46,253 nt of DNA from CAZIWX01 sp964543125 (GTDB taxonomy: Bacteria > Fidelibacterota > UBA8477), in NCBI GenBank assembly GCA_964543125.1, contig CAZIWX010000008.1, positions 1 through 46,253 of the forward strand, read 5' to 3'. A program made the position numbers and the translations under genes. This document shows positions 34,900 through 43,944 of the stretch, piece by piece (positions within the stretch are counted from its first letter, which is position 1; every line of letters starts with the position of its first letter). The notes below the pieces were generated by a model. It was not told the DNA's origin and searched no databases. It saw only the letters and a list, made by a program, of their open reading frames with translations.

Positions 34900-37800
34900 T
34901 TAGCCCGCAGGTTCCAAGGCTTCTAAAAACCGTCGCAACTCATCCAGGGAATTACTTTTTTCGGGAATGGAAATGACAAACGGCAGGGTTGCATTATTAA
35001 ATATTTCAACACTTAAGCCACTTTTTGAAATTGCCTGGGATAGCCGGGCAATCAATGCGGGGCTGTTTTGAGCAACCATTTCCGAATGAAAATCACCCTG
35101 CGCCTTTTGGCTCTTGACCACCAGATGGCGCACCCCGAGGGCCTGCCCCAAAACCTGAACCCTTTTGCCGTTTAATAATTGTAGGACTTCTTGCGGAGGC
35201 CGTCCAAAGCGGTCCCGCAATTCTCCGTGCAATTTTTGTAGCGTGTTGGTTTCGGAGGCCGTTGCAATACGCCGATATAATGAAACGCGTTCATTTGGAT
35301 CGGACACGTAATCATCTGGAATAAGCATCTCCAGCTCAATTTTAACATCCGGTTTTGGATAAACAGGCGCTCGTTCTTCAGACGCGCCCTGAATTTCTTC
35401 CAGGGTTTCTTTAAGAATCCGGGTATAGAGTTTATAGCCAATATTCGCAATGTGACCGCTCTGCTCGGTTCCAAACAAATTGCCGGAGCCCCGTATTTCA
35501 AGATCGCGCAGGGCAATTTCATATCCACCGCCGTAATGCGAGTGTCGTTCCAATGCGTTGAGACGCTGAACCGCCAGAATATTCAGCTGACGATAGGGGG
35601 GGGTGAGTAAAATTGCAAAAGCCCGGCGATTTGAGCGCCCCACCCGGCCGCGTAACTGGTAAAGCTGGGATAAACCGAATGTATCGGCTCGATTAATCAG
35701 AATTGTGTTTGCGTTTGGGTTGTCTAATCCTGATTCCACAATGGCGGTACTCAACAAAACATCGTATTCATGGTGGAAAAACCCCAGCATGACCCGCTCC
35801 AGTTCAGAGCCTTGCATTTGACCATGACCAACGGAAAAACGCGCTTCGGGCACCAGGTGTTCGAGCTTTTCCAACAAGATGCCGATAGATTCAATCCGAT
35901 TGTGAACAAAATATATCTGACCCCCGCGATCCAGTTCCCGCAGAATAGCTTCCCGAACCAACGCTTCCTTGAATTCCATGACGCATGTTTCCACGGGTTG
36001 CCGCTCACGGGGCGGCGTATTGAGCAGACTGTAATCCCGCACACCCATCAAGGACATTTGCAGTGTGCGGGGAATGGGGGTGGCGGTCAGGGTAAGGCAA
36101 TCCACATCCAGCTTAAGCTCTTTAACTTTTTCCTTGTGTTTAACGCCAAACCGATGCTCTTCATCAACAATCAGCAACCCTAAGTCTTTGAATTTCACAT
36201 CTTTTGATAAAAGACGATGAGTTCCCACCAGAATATCTACCCGACCCCTGGCCGTCGCCGCCAAAGTCTCGCGGATTTCTTTAGCGGACCGAAAACGGGA
36301 GAGCACGGCGGTTTTCACCGCGAAGCCATCAAGCCGTTCGCGCAGGGTCTCATAGTGCTGCTGCGCCAAAATGGTCGTCGGAACTAATATGGCCACCTGT
36401 TTTGAATCAGAGACCGCCTTAAAGGCGGCACGAACAGCGACCTCCGTTTTACCAAATCCCACATCTCCGCACAACAATCGATCCATGGACCGATTGGATT
36501 CCATGTCGATTTTAATTTCTTCGGTGGCTTTAAGTTGATCGGTTGTTTCGTCGTATAAAAACGCGGCTTCCATTTTTTCCTGTAAGTCGGTGTCCGGGGC
36601 AAAGGCGTGACCGGAAGTTTGAAATCGGCGAGCATACAGGGACATCAATTCAGAGGCATATTTTTCTACCGATTTACGGGTTTTAAATTTTAGCTGTTCC
36701 CATTCGGTGGTGCGCAGCCGGGTAATTTTTGGAGACCCGTCCCCACCCTCATATTTATGTACCCGATCCATTTTATCAACGGGCACATAAACTTTATCAC
36801 CCTCTTGATATTCAATGGTTAATACTTCGCGGGGCTTTCCGTTTACCTTAAGTATCTGTACACCGTGGTAAAGACCAACTCCATAGTCCAGGTGGACAAC
36901 GAAATCTTCCTCTGAAAATTCGTCTACGGAGGAAAGGGGTTTGGATGGAAAAAAGCGCTGAACAATGTTTCGCCGCCGCCGTCGATCAAAAATTTGATGG
37001 TCGGTAAATATTGCGAGATGGTGGGTGTGGTCAATAAAGCCGGCCGATAGATTCAACAAAACCGGCGTAAACTTCTCTTTATCGAAAAGATTCAAGAGTC
37101 TTTCGGCTTGAATTTTCGATTCAGCCGTAATAAACACCTCGTAACTAATTTCGTGGAGATAATTCAACCGATGTCGAAATGCATCCAGGTTGCGACGAAA
37201 AGACACTTGGGGTTCGATGGAGAAAACCGGCGCCGAAACACCAGGTGGCCGGCCGCCCCAAATAGATACTAAGTTATTATTTATTAACCGGTTATAAATT
37301 TTACTTGCTGCTTTGGCAAGCTCTTCGCCTTCCATTACCGGGCGGTACATAAATAGATTGATGCCGGACGGAATTAAATCCAGCAGGACCTCGGTTGTAA
37401 CTGTTGAAAAGGGCTTTTGGTTGAAAACAACAACCTCCGTTAGATTGGACAGGGAACGTTGGGTTTCCGGTTCGAACTGACGAGCCGATTCGAGATGATT
37501 TCCAAAAAAGTCGAGACGAAGCGGGTGTTCGGCTTCTCCGGGGAAAAAATCCACAACACCGCCGCGAATAGCAAAAGTGCCCGGCTCGACCACAAACCGT
37601 TCTCGCACAAAGCCATAACTTTCAAGTTGGGTTTCAATCTCCTGGAAAGAATAGATTGAGCCAACCCTTAAGCTCATGCGTTCAAGTGCATGAGAGCGAA
37701 CACCACTTAAAAGATCGATATAGGTAACGAGGTAGATTCCCGGCTGTTGATTGACCAGCCGGTGTAAGGCTGATAGAGACTGTCCGGAATCCGTACCCGA

Positions 37801-38037
37801 GAGAGGATTTTTCCCGCTATATAAAACAGCCCCGGCACCCAATAATCCCAACAAATCGTTGAATACGGGGTCTGCAACATTCTGATCCGGCAGGATCACC
37901 AGGTTTACAAGCGCCGGATCGAGCAGGCGGGCCAGATAAATGCCGAGGGCTCCAGAATCCACACCGGCAAGGGCTCTCTGTGTGGTTACCAGAGGAAATT
38001 TGTTTAAGATGATTTCAGGGCGTTCCACGTGAAACAT
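34900..38037 (-). CDS. mfd: Transcription-repair coupling factor Mfd
   Basis: The 1045-residue protein has the full Mfd arrangement. The UvrB-like N-terminal modules (about 1-300) are followed by the RNA-polymerase-interacting region (about 375-430, HLDYGVGLYHGVQILKV, DKVYVPVDKMDRV). The RecG-like translocase has Walker A GDVGFGKTE (524-532), the DEEH box LLIVDEEHRFGV and the TRG segment. A C-terminal regulatory domain follows. It removes stalled polymerase at lesions and recruits UvrA. It is slightly shorter than E. coli Mfd (1148), mainly at the N-terminus. Its first codons (MFHVER) contain a ParB-site sequence, and it overlaps mnmG by 23 bases. Confidence 0.94.
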   Translation of the reverse strand: MFHVERPEIILNKFPLVTTQRALAGVDSGALGIYLARLLDPALVNLVILPDQNVADPVFNDLLGLLGAGAVLYSGKNPLSGTDSGQSLSALHRLVNQQPGIYLVTYIDLLSGVRSHALERMSLRVGSIYSFQEIETQLESYGFVRERFVVEPGTFAIRGGVVDFFPGEAEHPLRLDFFGNHLESARQFEPETQRSLSNLTEVVVFNQKPFSTVTTEVLLDLIPSGINLFMYRPVMEGEELAKAASKIYNRLINNNLVSIWGGRPPGVSAPVFSIEPQVSFRRNLDAFRHRLNYLHEISYEVFITAESKIQAERLLNLFDKEKFTPVLLNLSAGFIDHTHHLAIFTDHQIFDRRRRRNIVQRFFPSKPLSSVDEFSEEDFVVHLDYGVGLYHGVQILKVNGKPREVLTIEYQEGDKVYVPVDKMDRVHKYEGGDGSPKITRLRTTEWEQLKFKTRKSVEKYASELMSLYARRFQTSGHAFAPDTDLQEKMEAAFLYDETTDQLKATEEIKIDMESNRSMDRLLCGDVGFGKTEVAVRAAFKAVSDSKQVAILVPTTILAQQHYETLRERLDGFAVKTAVLSRFRSAKEIRETLAATARGRVDILVGTHRLLSKDVKFKDLGLLIVDEEHRFGVKHKEKVKELKLDVDCLTLTATPIPRTLQMSLMGVRDYSLLNTPPRERQPVETCVMEFKEALVREAILRELDRGGQIYFVHNRIESIGILLEKLEHLVPEARFSVGHGQMQGSELERVMLGFFHHEYDVLLSTAIVESGLDNPNANTILINRADTFGLSQLYQLRGRVGRSNRRAFAILLTPPYRQLNILAVQRLNALERHSHYGGGYEIALRDLEIRGSGNLFGTEQSGHIANIGYKLYTRILKETLEEIQGASEERAPVYPKPDVKIELEMLIPDDYVSDPNERVSLYRRIATASETNTLQKLHGELRDRFGRPPQEVLQLLNGKRVQVLGQALGVRHLVVKSQKAQGDFHSEMVAQNSPALIARLSQAISKSGLSVEIFNNATLPFVISIPEKSNSLDELRRFLEALEPAG

Positions 38038-39913
38038 AATTTTTTTTCAGATGGACCATCAAGACTGCAATATCAGAGGGCTTCACACCAGAAATGCGTG
38101 CTGCCTGGCCCAGGGTTTCGGGTTGGATTTGGTTCAATTTTTGACGGGCTTCGGTAGATAACGCGGAAATAGCCATATAATTAACCCCCGGCGGCAGGCT
38201 GGCTGACTGCAAACGCTCCATTTTCCTCACCTGGTCCCATTCTCGCTTGATGTAACCAGCGTAACGCACATCCGTTGCAATTAAATCCAGCAAATATGGT
38301 TGCAACTTTTGAACCCAGTCCGGCAGCAAGAATAGAAAAGATTGAATGGACATGCCGGGTCGCCTCAAGACGGCCGCAATTGACAGGTTTTCTGTGGTCG
38401 ACGCCTCACCGGCCGCATTCAACATTGGATTTAGGCTGTGACCAGGCAAAAATGTTTTTTCAAAAAACGTTTCGGCTTGTTCTACAATTTCCTGGTCCTG
38501 TTGATATTTCCGGAAGATTGATTCAGGGAGCAAGCCCAGGCGGTATCCATATTTCCCTAGCCGGAAATGAGCGTTGTCATATCGCAACAACAATCGATGT
38601 TCAGCCCGGGAGGTAAACATTCGATAGGGTTCATCCGTATCCTTGGTGATAAGATCATCAATCAAGACACCGATATAGGCTTCGTGTCGACCAAGGATAA
38701 AGGATTGTTTCCCAAGAAGTTTAAGGGCGGCGTTAACACCTGCCATAAAGCCCTGGGCGGCCGCTTCCTCATATCCTGAAGTACCATTAATTTGTCCGGC
38801 CAAATAAAGACCCGCAACCCGCTTGGTTTCCAACGTACGCTTAAGCTGACGAGGTGGGAAAAAATCATATTCTACAGCATACCCAGGGCGAATAAACTCA
38901 ACTTTTTCCAGCCCGTCCACCGTACGCAGGGCAGCCAATTGAACATCTTCCGGAAGGGAAGAAGAGAAACCATTTACATAAATTTGATCCGCATTCAGCC
39001 ATTCCGGTTCGAGGAATATCTGGTGGGATAATTTATCCTTGAAGCGCACAACCTTATCTTCAATGGATGGACAGTATCTCGGACCAACCCCCTTAATAAC
39101 GCCCCGGAAGAGTGGGGATCGATCCAGGTTGCTGTAAATCAAAGCATGAGTTTCCTCGTTAGTAGCGGTGATATAGCAAGGAATATTCAACGGCTGAAAA
39201 GCTGATGGATCAGTCTGGTACGAAAAAGGTTCAGGCTTTAGATCACCGATTTGCAGCACGGTTTTTGAAAAATCAATAGAATTTTGTTTTACCCGCGGTG
39301 GTGTCCCCGTTTTTAGCCGACCGGATTCGAAACCAAGTTGAATCAAGGATTCGCTGATGCCAGTGCTGGCTGATTCGCCGACCCTTCCAGCGGTGAACTG
39401 CGTCTCACCAATATGTATTAAACCATTGAGGAAGGTTCCATTGGTTAAAATCAGGGCCCGGCAATGAAAGTCGCCGTTTAATTTTGTACGCACACCAGTA
39501 ATGTTATTACCTGGGTTGTTTGTAAGGATTGTAATGGCTTCATCTTCCAGCAAAGCCAGGTTTTTTTGCTTGCGGCAGGCCTTCGCCATGTAAACACTGT
39601 ATTGGTTTTTATCAGCCTGCGCTCGAGGCGACCAGACGGCGCGGCCTTTGGAACGATTTAAGATTTTAAATTGAAGGCCGGTCGCATCTATGGCTTTAGC
39701 CATTTCACCACCCAGAGCATCCAGCTCCCGGACCAAATGACCTTTTGCGAGACCACCAATAGCCGGGTTACAAGACAGGCGGCCAATTGCATCCAACTTC
39801 ATGGTAACGAGCAAGGTTGATAATCCCATTCGCGCGGCTGCCAGGCATGCCTCTATTCCGGCGTGACCGCCACCCACAACAATAACATCGTAGGTTTCAC
39901 GTGAAACAGCCAT
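38015..39913 (-). CDS. mnmG: tRNA U34 carboxymethylaminomethyl-modifying enzyme, FAD subunit
   Basis: The 632-residue protein begins MAVSRETYDVIVVGGGHAGIEAC, containing the dinucleotide-binding GxGxxG-type loop. It continues with CNPAIGGLAKGHLVRE, PRYCPSIEDKVVRF and QINGTSGYEEAAAQG, all MnmG/GidA signatures. With MnmE it makes cmnm5U at the wobble position of several tRNAs, using FAD and a folate C1 unit. I chose the ATG at 39913, one base after the mnmE stop; the GTG at 39949 extends the frame into mnmE. Codons 2-7 carry a ParB-site sequence. Confidence 0.95.
   Translation of the reverse strand: MAVSRETYDVIVVGGGHAGIEACLAAARMGLSTLLVTMKLDAIGRLSCNPAIGGLAKGHLVRELDALGGEMAKAIDATGLQFKILNRSKGRAVWSPRAQADKNQYSVYMAKACRKQKNLALLEDEAITILTNNPGNNITGVRTKLNGDFHCRALILTNGTFLNGLIHIGETQFTAGRVGESASTGISESLIQLGFESGRLKTGTPPRVKQNSIDFSKTVLQIGDLKPEPFSYQTDPSAFQPLNIPCYITATNEETHALIYSNLDRSPLFRGVIKGVGPRYCPSIEDKVVRFKDKLSHQIFLEPEWLNADQIYVNGFSSSLPEDVQLAALRTVDGLEKVEFIRPGYAVEYDFFPPRQLKRTLETKRVAGLYLAGQINGTSGYEEAAAQGFMAGVNAALKLLGKQSFILGRHEAYIGVLIDDLITKDTDEPYRMFTSRAEHRLLLRYDNAHFRLGKYGYRLGLLPESIFRKYQQDQEIVEQAETFFEKTFLPGHSLNPMLNAAGEASTTENLSIAAVLRRPGMSIQSFLFLLPDWVQKLQPYLLDLIATDVRYAGYIKREWDQVRKMERLQSASLPPGVNYMAISALSTEARQKLNQIQPETLGQAARISGVKPSDIAVLMVHLKKNYVSRGTP
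38021..38036. promoter_or_regulatory. parS-like centromere site in the mfd start
   Basis: On the minus strand the 16-mer reads TGTTTCACGTGGAACG, 14 of 16 to the palindromic consensus TGTTTCACGTGAAACA and 15 of 16 to the common variant TGTTTCACGTGGAACA. It covers the mfd start codon (ATGTTTCACGTGGAACG, giving MFHVER). ParB dimers nucleate on such sites near the origin. Confidence 0.72.
39893..39908. promoter_or_regulatory. parS centromere site in the mnmG start
   Basis: GGTTTCACGTGAAACA matches the ParB consensus TGTTTCACGTGAAACA at 15 of 16 positions, with a perfect 14-bp core palindrome (GTTTCACGTGAAAC at 39894-39907). It lies in codons 2-7 of mnmG (AVSRET). This is the strongest parS candidate in the window. 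Confidence 0.82.
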
Positions 39914-39914
39914 A

Positions 39915-41270
39915 CTATTTACCAATACAAAATCGTCCGAAGATTTCACTCAAAATATCGTCCGGCGTGGTCTCACCGGTTATTTCGCCCAAAACATTTA
40001 GAGCATCGTGCAAATCGGAGGCTAAGTACTCTGGTCCGGCATTGCCCTCAATGGCTTTAACAGCATTATTACAGATTCCGACAAAACGATTAAGGGTATC
40101 AACTTGGCGTTGAGAGGTAATGATAAGGCCCTCCTTTGTTTCCATTCGGCGCCCCAGCACGGCCTCTGCTAATTTCTGACGAAGGGCTTCCACACCAGAA
40201 CCGGTTTTACAGGAAATTTCTAGATCGATAGAGTCCTTGGCGGTGTCAGAGGGGACTGCCAGGTCGGATTTATTAAAAACCTGGATGACAGCAATATTTT
40301 CAGAAGAAATAATTTTTTCCGGTGGCACACCGGGTGACTGAACAGACAATACGATATCGGCGCGTTCCAGTTCCTGCCGGGTACGGTCAACCCCCAAGCG
40401 TTCGATTCGGTCTTGGGATTCAGACACACCGGCGGTATCAATTAAAACAACCGTGTGACCGGCAATTGAAAGTCGGGCTTCAATGGTATCACGGGTTGTA
40501 CCGGGAATCTCTGTGACAATGGCACGATCGAAACCATGTAAAATATTGAATATACTTGATTTACCTGTGTTTGGCGGGCCAATTAGCGGAACACGAAACC
40601 CCTCAATCAATCGTTGTCCGTAATAGTATGTTTTTAGGAGAGCGGCTGCACGATTCTTGACGGCCAAGATTGGTTTTAGATGCTTTGACAGAGGACTTTG
40701 AGTAATTTCATGATCCGAAAAATCAAGCTCTGCTTCAATAAATGATACCACGTACAACACATCTTGTCTGATTTTTTCAACATAGCTTCGAAGCCCGCCA
40801 TGCAGGTGGCGCTGAGCCTGGTTGTGAGCCGCAGCATCCTGGGCATGAATTGCTTCAGCCACACCCTCGGCGCGCGAAAGATCCATTTTACCATTAATAA
40901 AGGCGCGCAGGGTAAATTCTCCTGGACCAGCCAAACGAACCCCCTCCTGATTTGCCAGCGCCTGTAAAAGAGATTGCTGTAAATAGGCGCCGCCGTGAAG
41001 GGAAATTTCAACGACATCCTCCCCGGTGTTTGACTTTGGTGCGGGGAAATAGGTTACAACCACATCATCGAAGGGACCGTCGCCCAGATCGGGATGCTCA
41101 ATTACGCCAAATGTAGCGCGGCGAGGTTTAAGGAGCCGGCCAGCCGAAAAAAAGTGTTGAATCGTGGGAAGGCTGAAAGATCCTGATAGGCGTACAACAG
41201 CCAAGCCACCAATCCCGGGCGGTGTTGAGATGGCGACGATCGTGTCGGTGACATCCGGGAACCGGGCCAG
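39915..41270 (-). CDS. mnmE: tRNA U34 modification GTPase MnmE, probably with a CTG start
   Basis: The protein has the tetrahydrofolate-binding N-domain, a helical domain split by the G domain (Walker GPPNTGKS, DTAG, NKSD) and the C-terminal catalytic CIGK. It pairs with MnmG. The first standard start codon, TTG at 41204, would cut into a conserved N-terminus. The frame upstream still encodes DTIVAISTPPGIGG joined to LAVVRLSG, an MnmE hallmark, back to a stop at 41274-41276. No ATG, GTG or TTG exists in that stretch. A CTG at 41270 sits six bases after AGAGG, giving 451 residues, the normal length. A one-base error near an out-of-frame ATG at about 41253 is the alternative. Confidence 0.85.
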   Translation of the reverse strand: MARFPDVTDTIVAISTPPGIGGLAVVRLSGSFSLPTIQHFFSAGRLLKPRRATFGVIEHPDLGDGPFDDVVVTYFPAPKSNTGEDVVEISLHGGAYLQQSLLQALANQEGVRLAGPGEFTLRAFINGKMDLSRAEGVAEAIHAQDAAAHNQAQRHLHGGLRSYVEKIRQDVLYVVSFIEAELDFSDHEITQSPLSKHLKPILAVKNRAAALLKTYYYGQRLIEGFRVPLIGPPNTGKSSIFNILHGFDRAIVTEIPGTTRDTIEARLSIAGHTVVLIDTAGVSESQDRIERLGVDRTRQELERADIVLSVQSPGVPPEKIISSENIAVIQVFNKSDLAVPSDTAKDSIDLEISCKTGSGVEALRQKLAEAVLGRRMETKEGLIITSQRQVDTLNRFVGICNNAVKAIEGNAGPEYLASDLHDALNVLGEITGETTPDDILSEIFGRFCIGK

Positions 41271-41279
41271 GTTTCACCT

Positions 41280-43076
41280 CTACTTTCGGTTGCGGGATTT
41301 TACCCGGGCTTGAGGTTTTCCTTTGGGGTTGACCGGTAACGCAACCGGAACCGGAGTGGGCAACATCTTTTGTTGAACGATACTAAGAATATTGAACAGG
41401 GCGTAGTAAATATTCAAACCTGATGGGAAATTATAGAAAATGAAGAAGAATACAAAAGTCATTACATAACTCATGCTCTTCATCTGATTGTTGGTCGTTG
41501 CACCCGAAGGAGACATGAGTTTTTGCTGTAAAAACATAGTAACAGCCATGAGCAGGGGTAAGATATTAATGGGAATTCCACCAATGTGGCCCACTGTATC
41601 CGGTAGGGAAAGGTCCGGAATCCAAAACTCAAGCCCCTTGAAAGCGGCGCTACGTAATTCAATAGTAGAACGAAACAAATTGAACATGGCAATAAGAATT
41701 GGAAACTGAATGACCATGGGCAAACACCCCATGTTCAAGGGTGAAATACCCTGTTCTTTGTAAATCTTCATGGTCTCAGCCTGTATGCGCTTCTGATCAC
41801 CCTTGTATTTTTCTTTCAATTCTGCCATAAGAGGCTGCAGTGACTGCATACGTCGGCTCGACTCAAAACTTGATTTAGTAAGAGGCCAAAGAATAATTTT
41901 AACCATAAAGCCGAAAATGATTAACACAAGCCCATAATTCGGAATGAAGGTGTATAACTCTTTAAACAACCAAAGCGCGGCTTTACCGATTATCCCGAAC
42001 CACCCCCAATCCATCATTTCTTCAAAATGGAGATTATAACCCCTTAAAATACCATAATCCAATGGACCCAAATAAATACGATAGTTGAAATCTTGAGACT
42101 GTTTGTTCCGCTCAAGCTTTTGACGCATATTCCAATTAAAAACTTTATGTCCGCCATCACTACCGGGAACCAAGTAACGGTTTTGATTGATTTCGTACGC
42201 AGCTTTTTCGGGAACCATAAGAGCCGCAAAATATTTTGACCGAACCCCAGCCCAAACAGTTGTCCCGGTAGTGGTTTCGGTTACACCGTCTTTTTTTGCA
42301 TCAAAGTCAGCCGGGGATGATTCTGTTCCCAAAAGCGTGTAGGCTTTAGAGTAGCGCTGTTCATCTTTTCGGTTGGGCTCGGTCAGTTGAATGCCGTCCC
42401 GCCAGCTGGTGGCGAAGTATCGACCAGCATCCACCGAGCCAAGATTTTCAACTTGTTGCTGTAGCGCTATATGAAAACTATCCGGATAAAAAGTGAAAGT
42501 GCGTTTGATTTGAGCTGTTGGGCTCAACGGAAGAATGAAAGTGGCTGAAAAAGGCTCGTCAACAACTTCAATTCGACAGGTGTCGTCGGCACAATTCAAA
42601 AGCTGTGAGTTTAGCCTTGCCGTTGAAAAATTATCAACATTAAAGCCCAGGAATTGATTTGCTAAAACACCTTGAGCGTCTTCTGGAATTAATTGAACCC
42701 GGCTACTGTCTTTTAAAAAATATTTATTCAGATAAACCCGATCCAGGGTTCCACCACCAAGAGAAGACAGGTGAATTTCGAAATCCGAGGTGTTAACAAT
42801 AAGTTCTTTAACCGGACCGGCAAACCCACCGGTTGTGTCAGGTGTGGTTTTAAGGTTTTCCGGGCTTTGAGTAAGGGCAGATGTTTGAGAGACAAGCGGA
42901 GTCGCCGGAGGTTGTGTGGCTATGGTTTCAGGTGCTGCCGTTGGGGCCGGAATGGTGTCGACGGGTACTGTTTTGCCTGCTCGGGGGTTGATCATTTTTT
43001 GATAAGGAGTGGAAAAGTAGACTAATAGGACCAAGCCCATTAAAGCGAATGCCAGTATAGTTTTTTTATCATTCAA
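41280..43076 (-). CDS. yidC: Membrane protein insertase YidC
   Basis: The 598-residue protein has the Gram-negative YidC layout: an N-terminal membrane anchor (about 7-22), a Pro/Thr/Ala-rich linker and a large periplasmic beta domain (about 90-350). The conserved insertase core with five membrane segments (about 370-575) follows, including YKEQGISPLNMGCLPMVIQFP, and then a basic Lys/Arg tail for ribosome contact. It inserts inner-membrane proteins alone or with Sec. The start is TTG, ten bases after AAGGAG and four bases after the yidD stop. It lies in the conserved rpmH-rnpA-yidD-yidC-mnmE order, but the usual jag gene is missing after it. Confidence 0.95.
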   Translation of the reverse strand: MNDKKTILAFALMGLVLLVYFSTPYQKMINPRAGKTVPVDTIPAPTAAPETIATQPPATPLVSQTSALTQSPENLKTTPDTTGGFAGPVKELIVNTSDFEIHLSSLGGGTLDRVYLNKYFLKDSSRVQLIPEDAQGVLANQFLGFNVDNFSTARLNSQLLNCADDTCRIEVVDEPFSATFILPLSPTAQIKRTFTFYPDSFHIALQQQVENLGSVDAGRYFATSWRDGIQLTEPNRKDEQRYSKAYTLLGTESSPADFDAKKDGVTETTTGTTVWAGVRSKYFAALMVPEKAAYEINQNRYLVPGSDGGHKVFNWNMRQKLERNKQSQDFNYRIYLGPLDYGILRGYNLHFEEMMDWGWFGIIGKAALWLFKELYTFIPNYGLVLIIFGFMVKIILWPLTKSSFESSRRMQSLQPLMAELKEKYKGDQKRIQAETMKIYKEQGISPLNMGCLPMVIQFPILIAMFNLFRSTIELRSAAFKGLEFWIPDLSLPDTVGHIGGIPINILPLLMAVTMFLQQKLMSPSGATTNNQMKSMSYVMTFVFFFIFYNFPSGLNIYYALFNILSIVQQKMLPTPVPVALPVNPKGKPQARVKSRNRK

Positions 43077-43080
43077 CCTT

Positions 43081-43335
43081 CTAATGCTCCTTCAATTTAT
43101 TAACAGGATCGTAGCCACCCTTGCCGTAGGGATTGCAACGTAGAATTCGCCAGGCGCTTTTGAGCAACGCTCTCCAAAACGGTAAAACCTCAAAAGCTTC
43201 TTCGGCATAATGGGAGCAAGTCGGATAAAAACGGCATGAATTACCAAAAACCGGTGAAAATAAAAAGCGGTAGGCTTTTATCAAACCGATGAAAAATTGA
43301 TTAATTAGAGCGCTTGACTTGTGTGATGATTTCAT
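43081..43335 (-). CDS. yidD: Membrane protein insertion efficiency factor YidD
   Basis: The 84-residue protein shows the YidD core GLIKAYRFLFSPVFGNSCRFYPTCSHYAEEA, with an amphipathic helix and three conserved Cys, followed by RILRCNPYGKGGYDPV. It assists YidC-dependent insertion at the inner membrane. I chose ATG 43335; the open frame starts at 43392, inside rnpA. It overlaps the end of rnpA by 35 bases and stops four bases before yidC. Confidence 0.9.
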   Translation of the reverse strand: MKSSHKSSALINQFFIGLIKAYRFLFSPVFGNSCRFYPTCSHYAEEAFEVLPFWRALLKSAWRILRCNPYGKGGYDPVNKLKEH

Positions 43336-43645
43336 GCAGGGTCGAGTATAACGATTCGGAGCGGAAAAAATAACGATGAAAGAGAAATACATAACCGCCA
43401 GCGGGCCGGAAGTCCAAAATCCGGTTATGGATTAATCCCCGGAACAATCGTCGTGTTTTATTACGAAGCACTGCCTTACCGGCCCGTTTTTTAATTAAAA
43501 AGCCAACCTCTAAGGTGGGCTTTGATTGAAAATACAGCGTGACACCGTTTTGAGAGAATCGCTCCCCATGGGCGAGATAATCATCAATTCTGTTAGCTGG
43601 AACCGGTTTAACCCGATACCGTAAGTTGGTGTCTACCTTTAGCAC
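43301..43645 (-). CDS. rnpA: Ribonuclease P protein component
   Basis: The 114-residue protein has the RnpA fold with the central helix GKAVLRNKTRRLFRGL, corresponding to the conserved RNR motif, after the beta strand VGFLIKKRA. It binds the RNase P RNA and supports tRNA 5' maturation. The frame starts with GTG at 43645, inside rpmH. The two genes overlap by 38 bases, as reported in Thermus. No other start fits the N-terminal family region, so the overlap is probably real. Confidence 0.87.
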   Translation of the reverse strand: MLKVDTNLRYRVKPVPANRIDDYLAHGERFSQNGVTLYFQSKPTLEVGFLIKKRAGKAVLRNKTRRLFRGLIHNRILDFRPAGGYVFLFHRYFFRSESLYSTLHEIITQVKRSN

Positions 43646-43748
43646 GGCGCCGGGCTAAGACCTTCCGACCGTTTTTTGTTTTCATGCGCGCGCGAAAACC
43701 GTGGCGATTACGGCGTTTCCGGCGGCTTGGTTGATAGGTGCGTTTCAT
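43608..43748 (-). CDS. rpmH: 50S ribosomal protein L34
   Basis: A 46-residue, strongly basic protein: MKRTYQPSRRKRRNRHGF, then RARMKTKNGRKVLARRRAKGRHQLTV, an almost canonical L34. It begins at ATG 43748 and ends with TAA at 43608-43610. It was too short for a simple ORF listing but is certain by sequence. It is the first gene of the rnpA-yidD-yidC-mnmE-mnmG run and is divergent from dnaA. Confidence 0.97.
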   Translation of the reverse strand: MKRTYQPSRRKRRNRHGFRARMKTKNGRKVLARRRAKGRHQLTVSG

Positions 43749-43924
43749 TCTTCACTCTCTTTATTCCATGTACCCAAAGCCAAAAAAGCGGCGAAATATA
43801 ATCAATATAGAGGGAAAGTCAATTTAACAAAGGGTTTAGCGTTCAGAATGAAGTTTTTACAAAAACATTAAATTTTTGTATGGAAAATCCCGGAAATATT
43901 TTTAGATTCAGCAGGGATAAGAAT

Positions 43925-43944
43925 TGTTGATAAAGTGTGGATAA
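43925..43944. promoter_or_regulatory. Two DnaA boxes just upstream of dnaA
   Basis: TGTTGATAA (43925-43933, one mismatch) and TGTGGATAA (43936-43944, a perfect TTATCCACA on the minus strand) lie only 12 bases before the dnaA start, in an AT-rich 200-base divergent gap. An 8-bp AT inverted repeat (arms 43858-43865 and 43873-43880) is nearby. They may mediate dnaA autorepression or be part of an origin. Confidence 0.75.
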
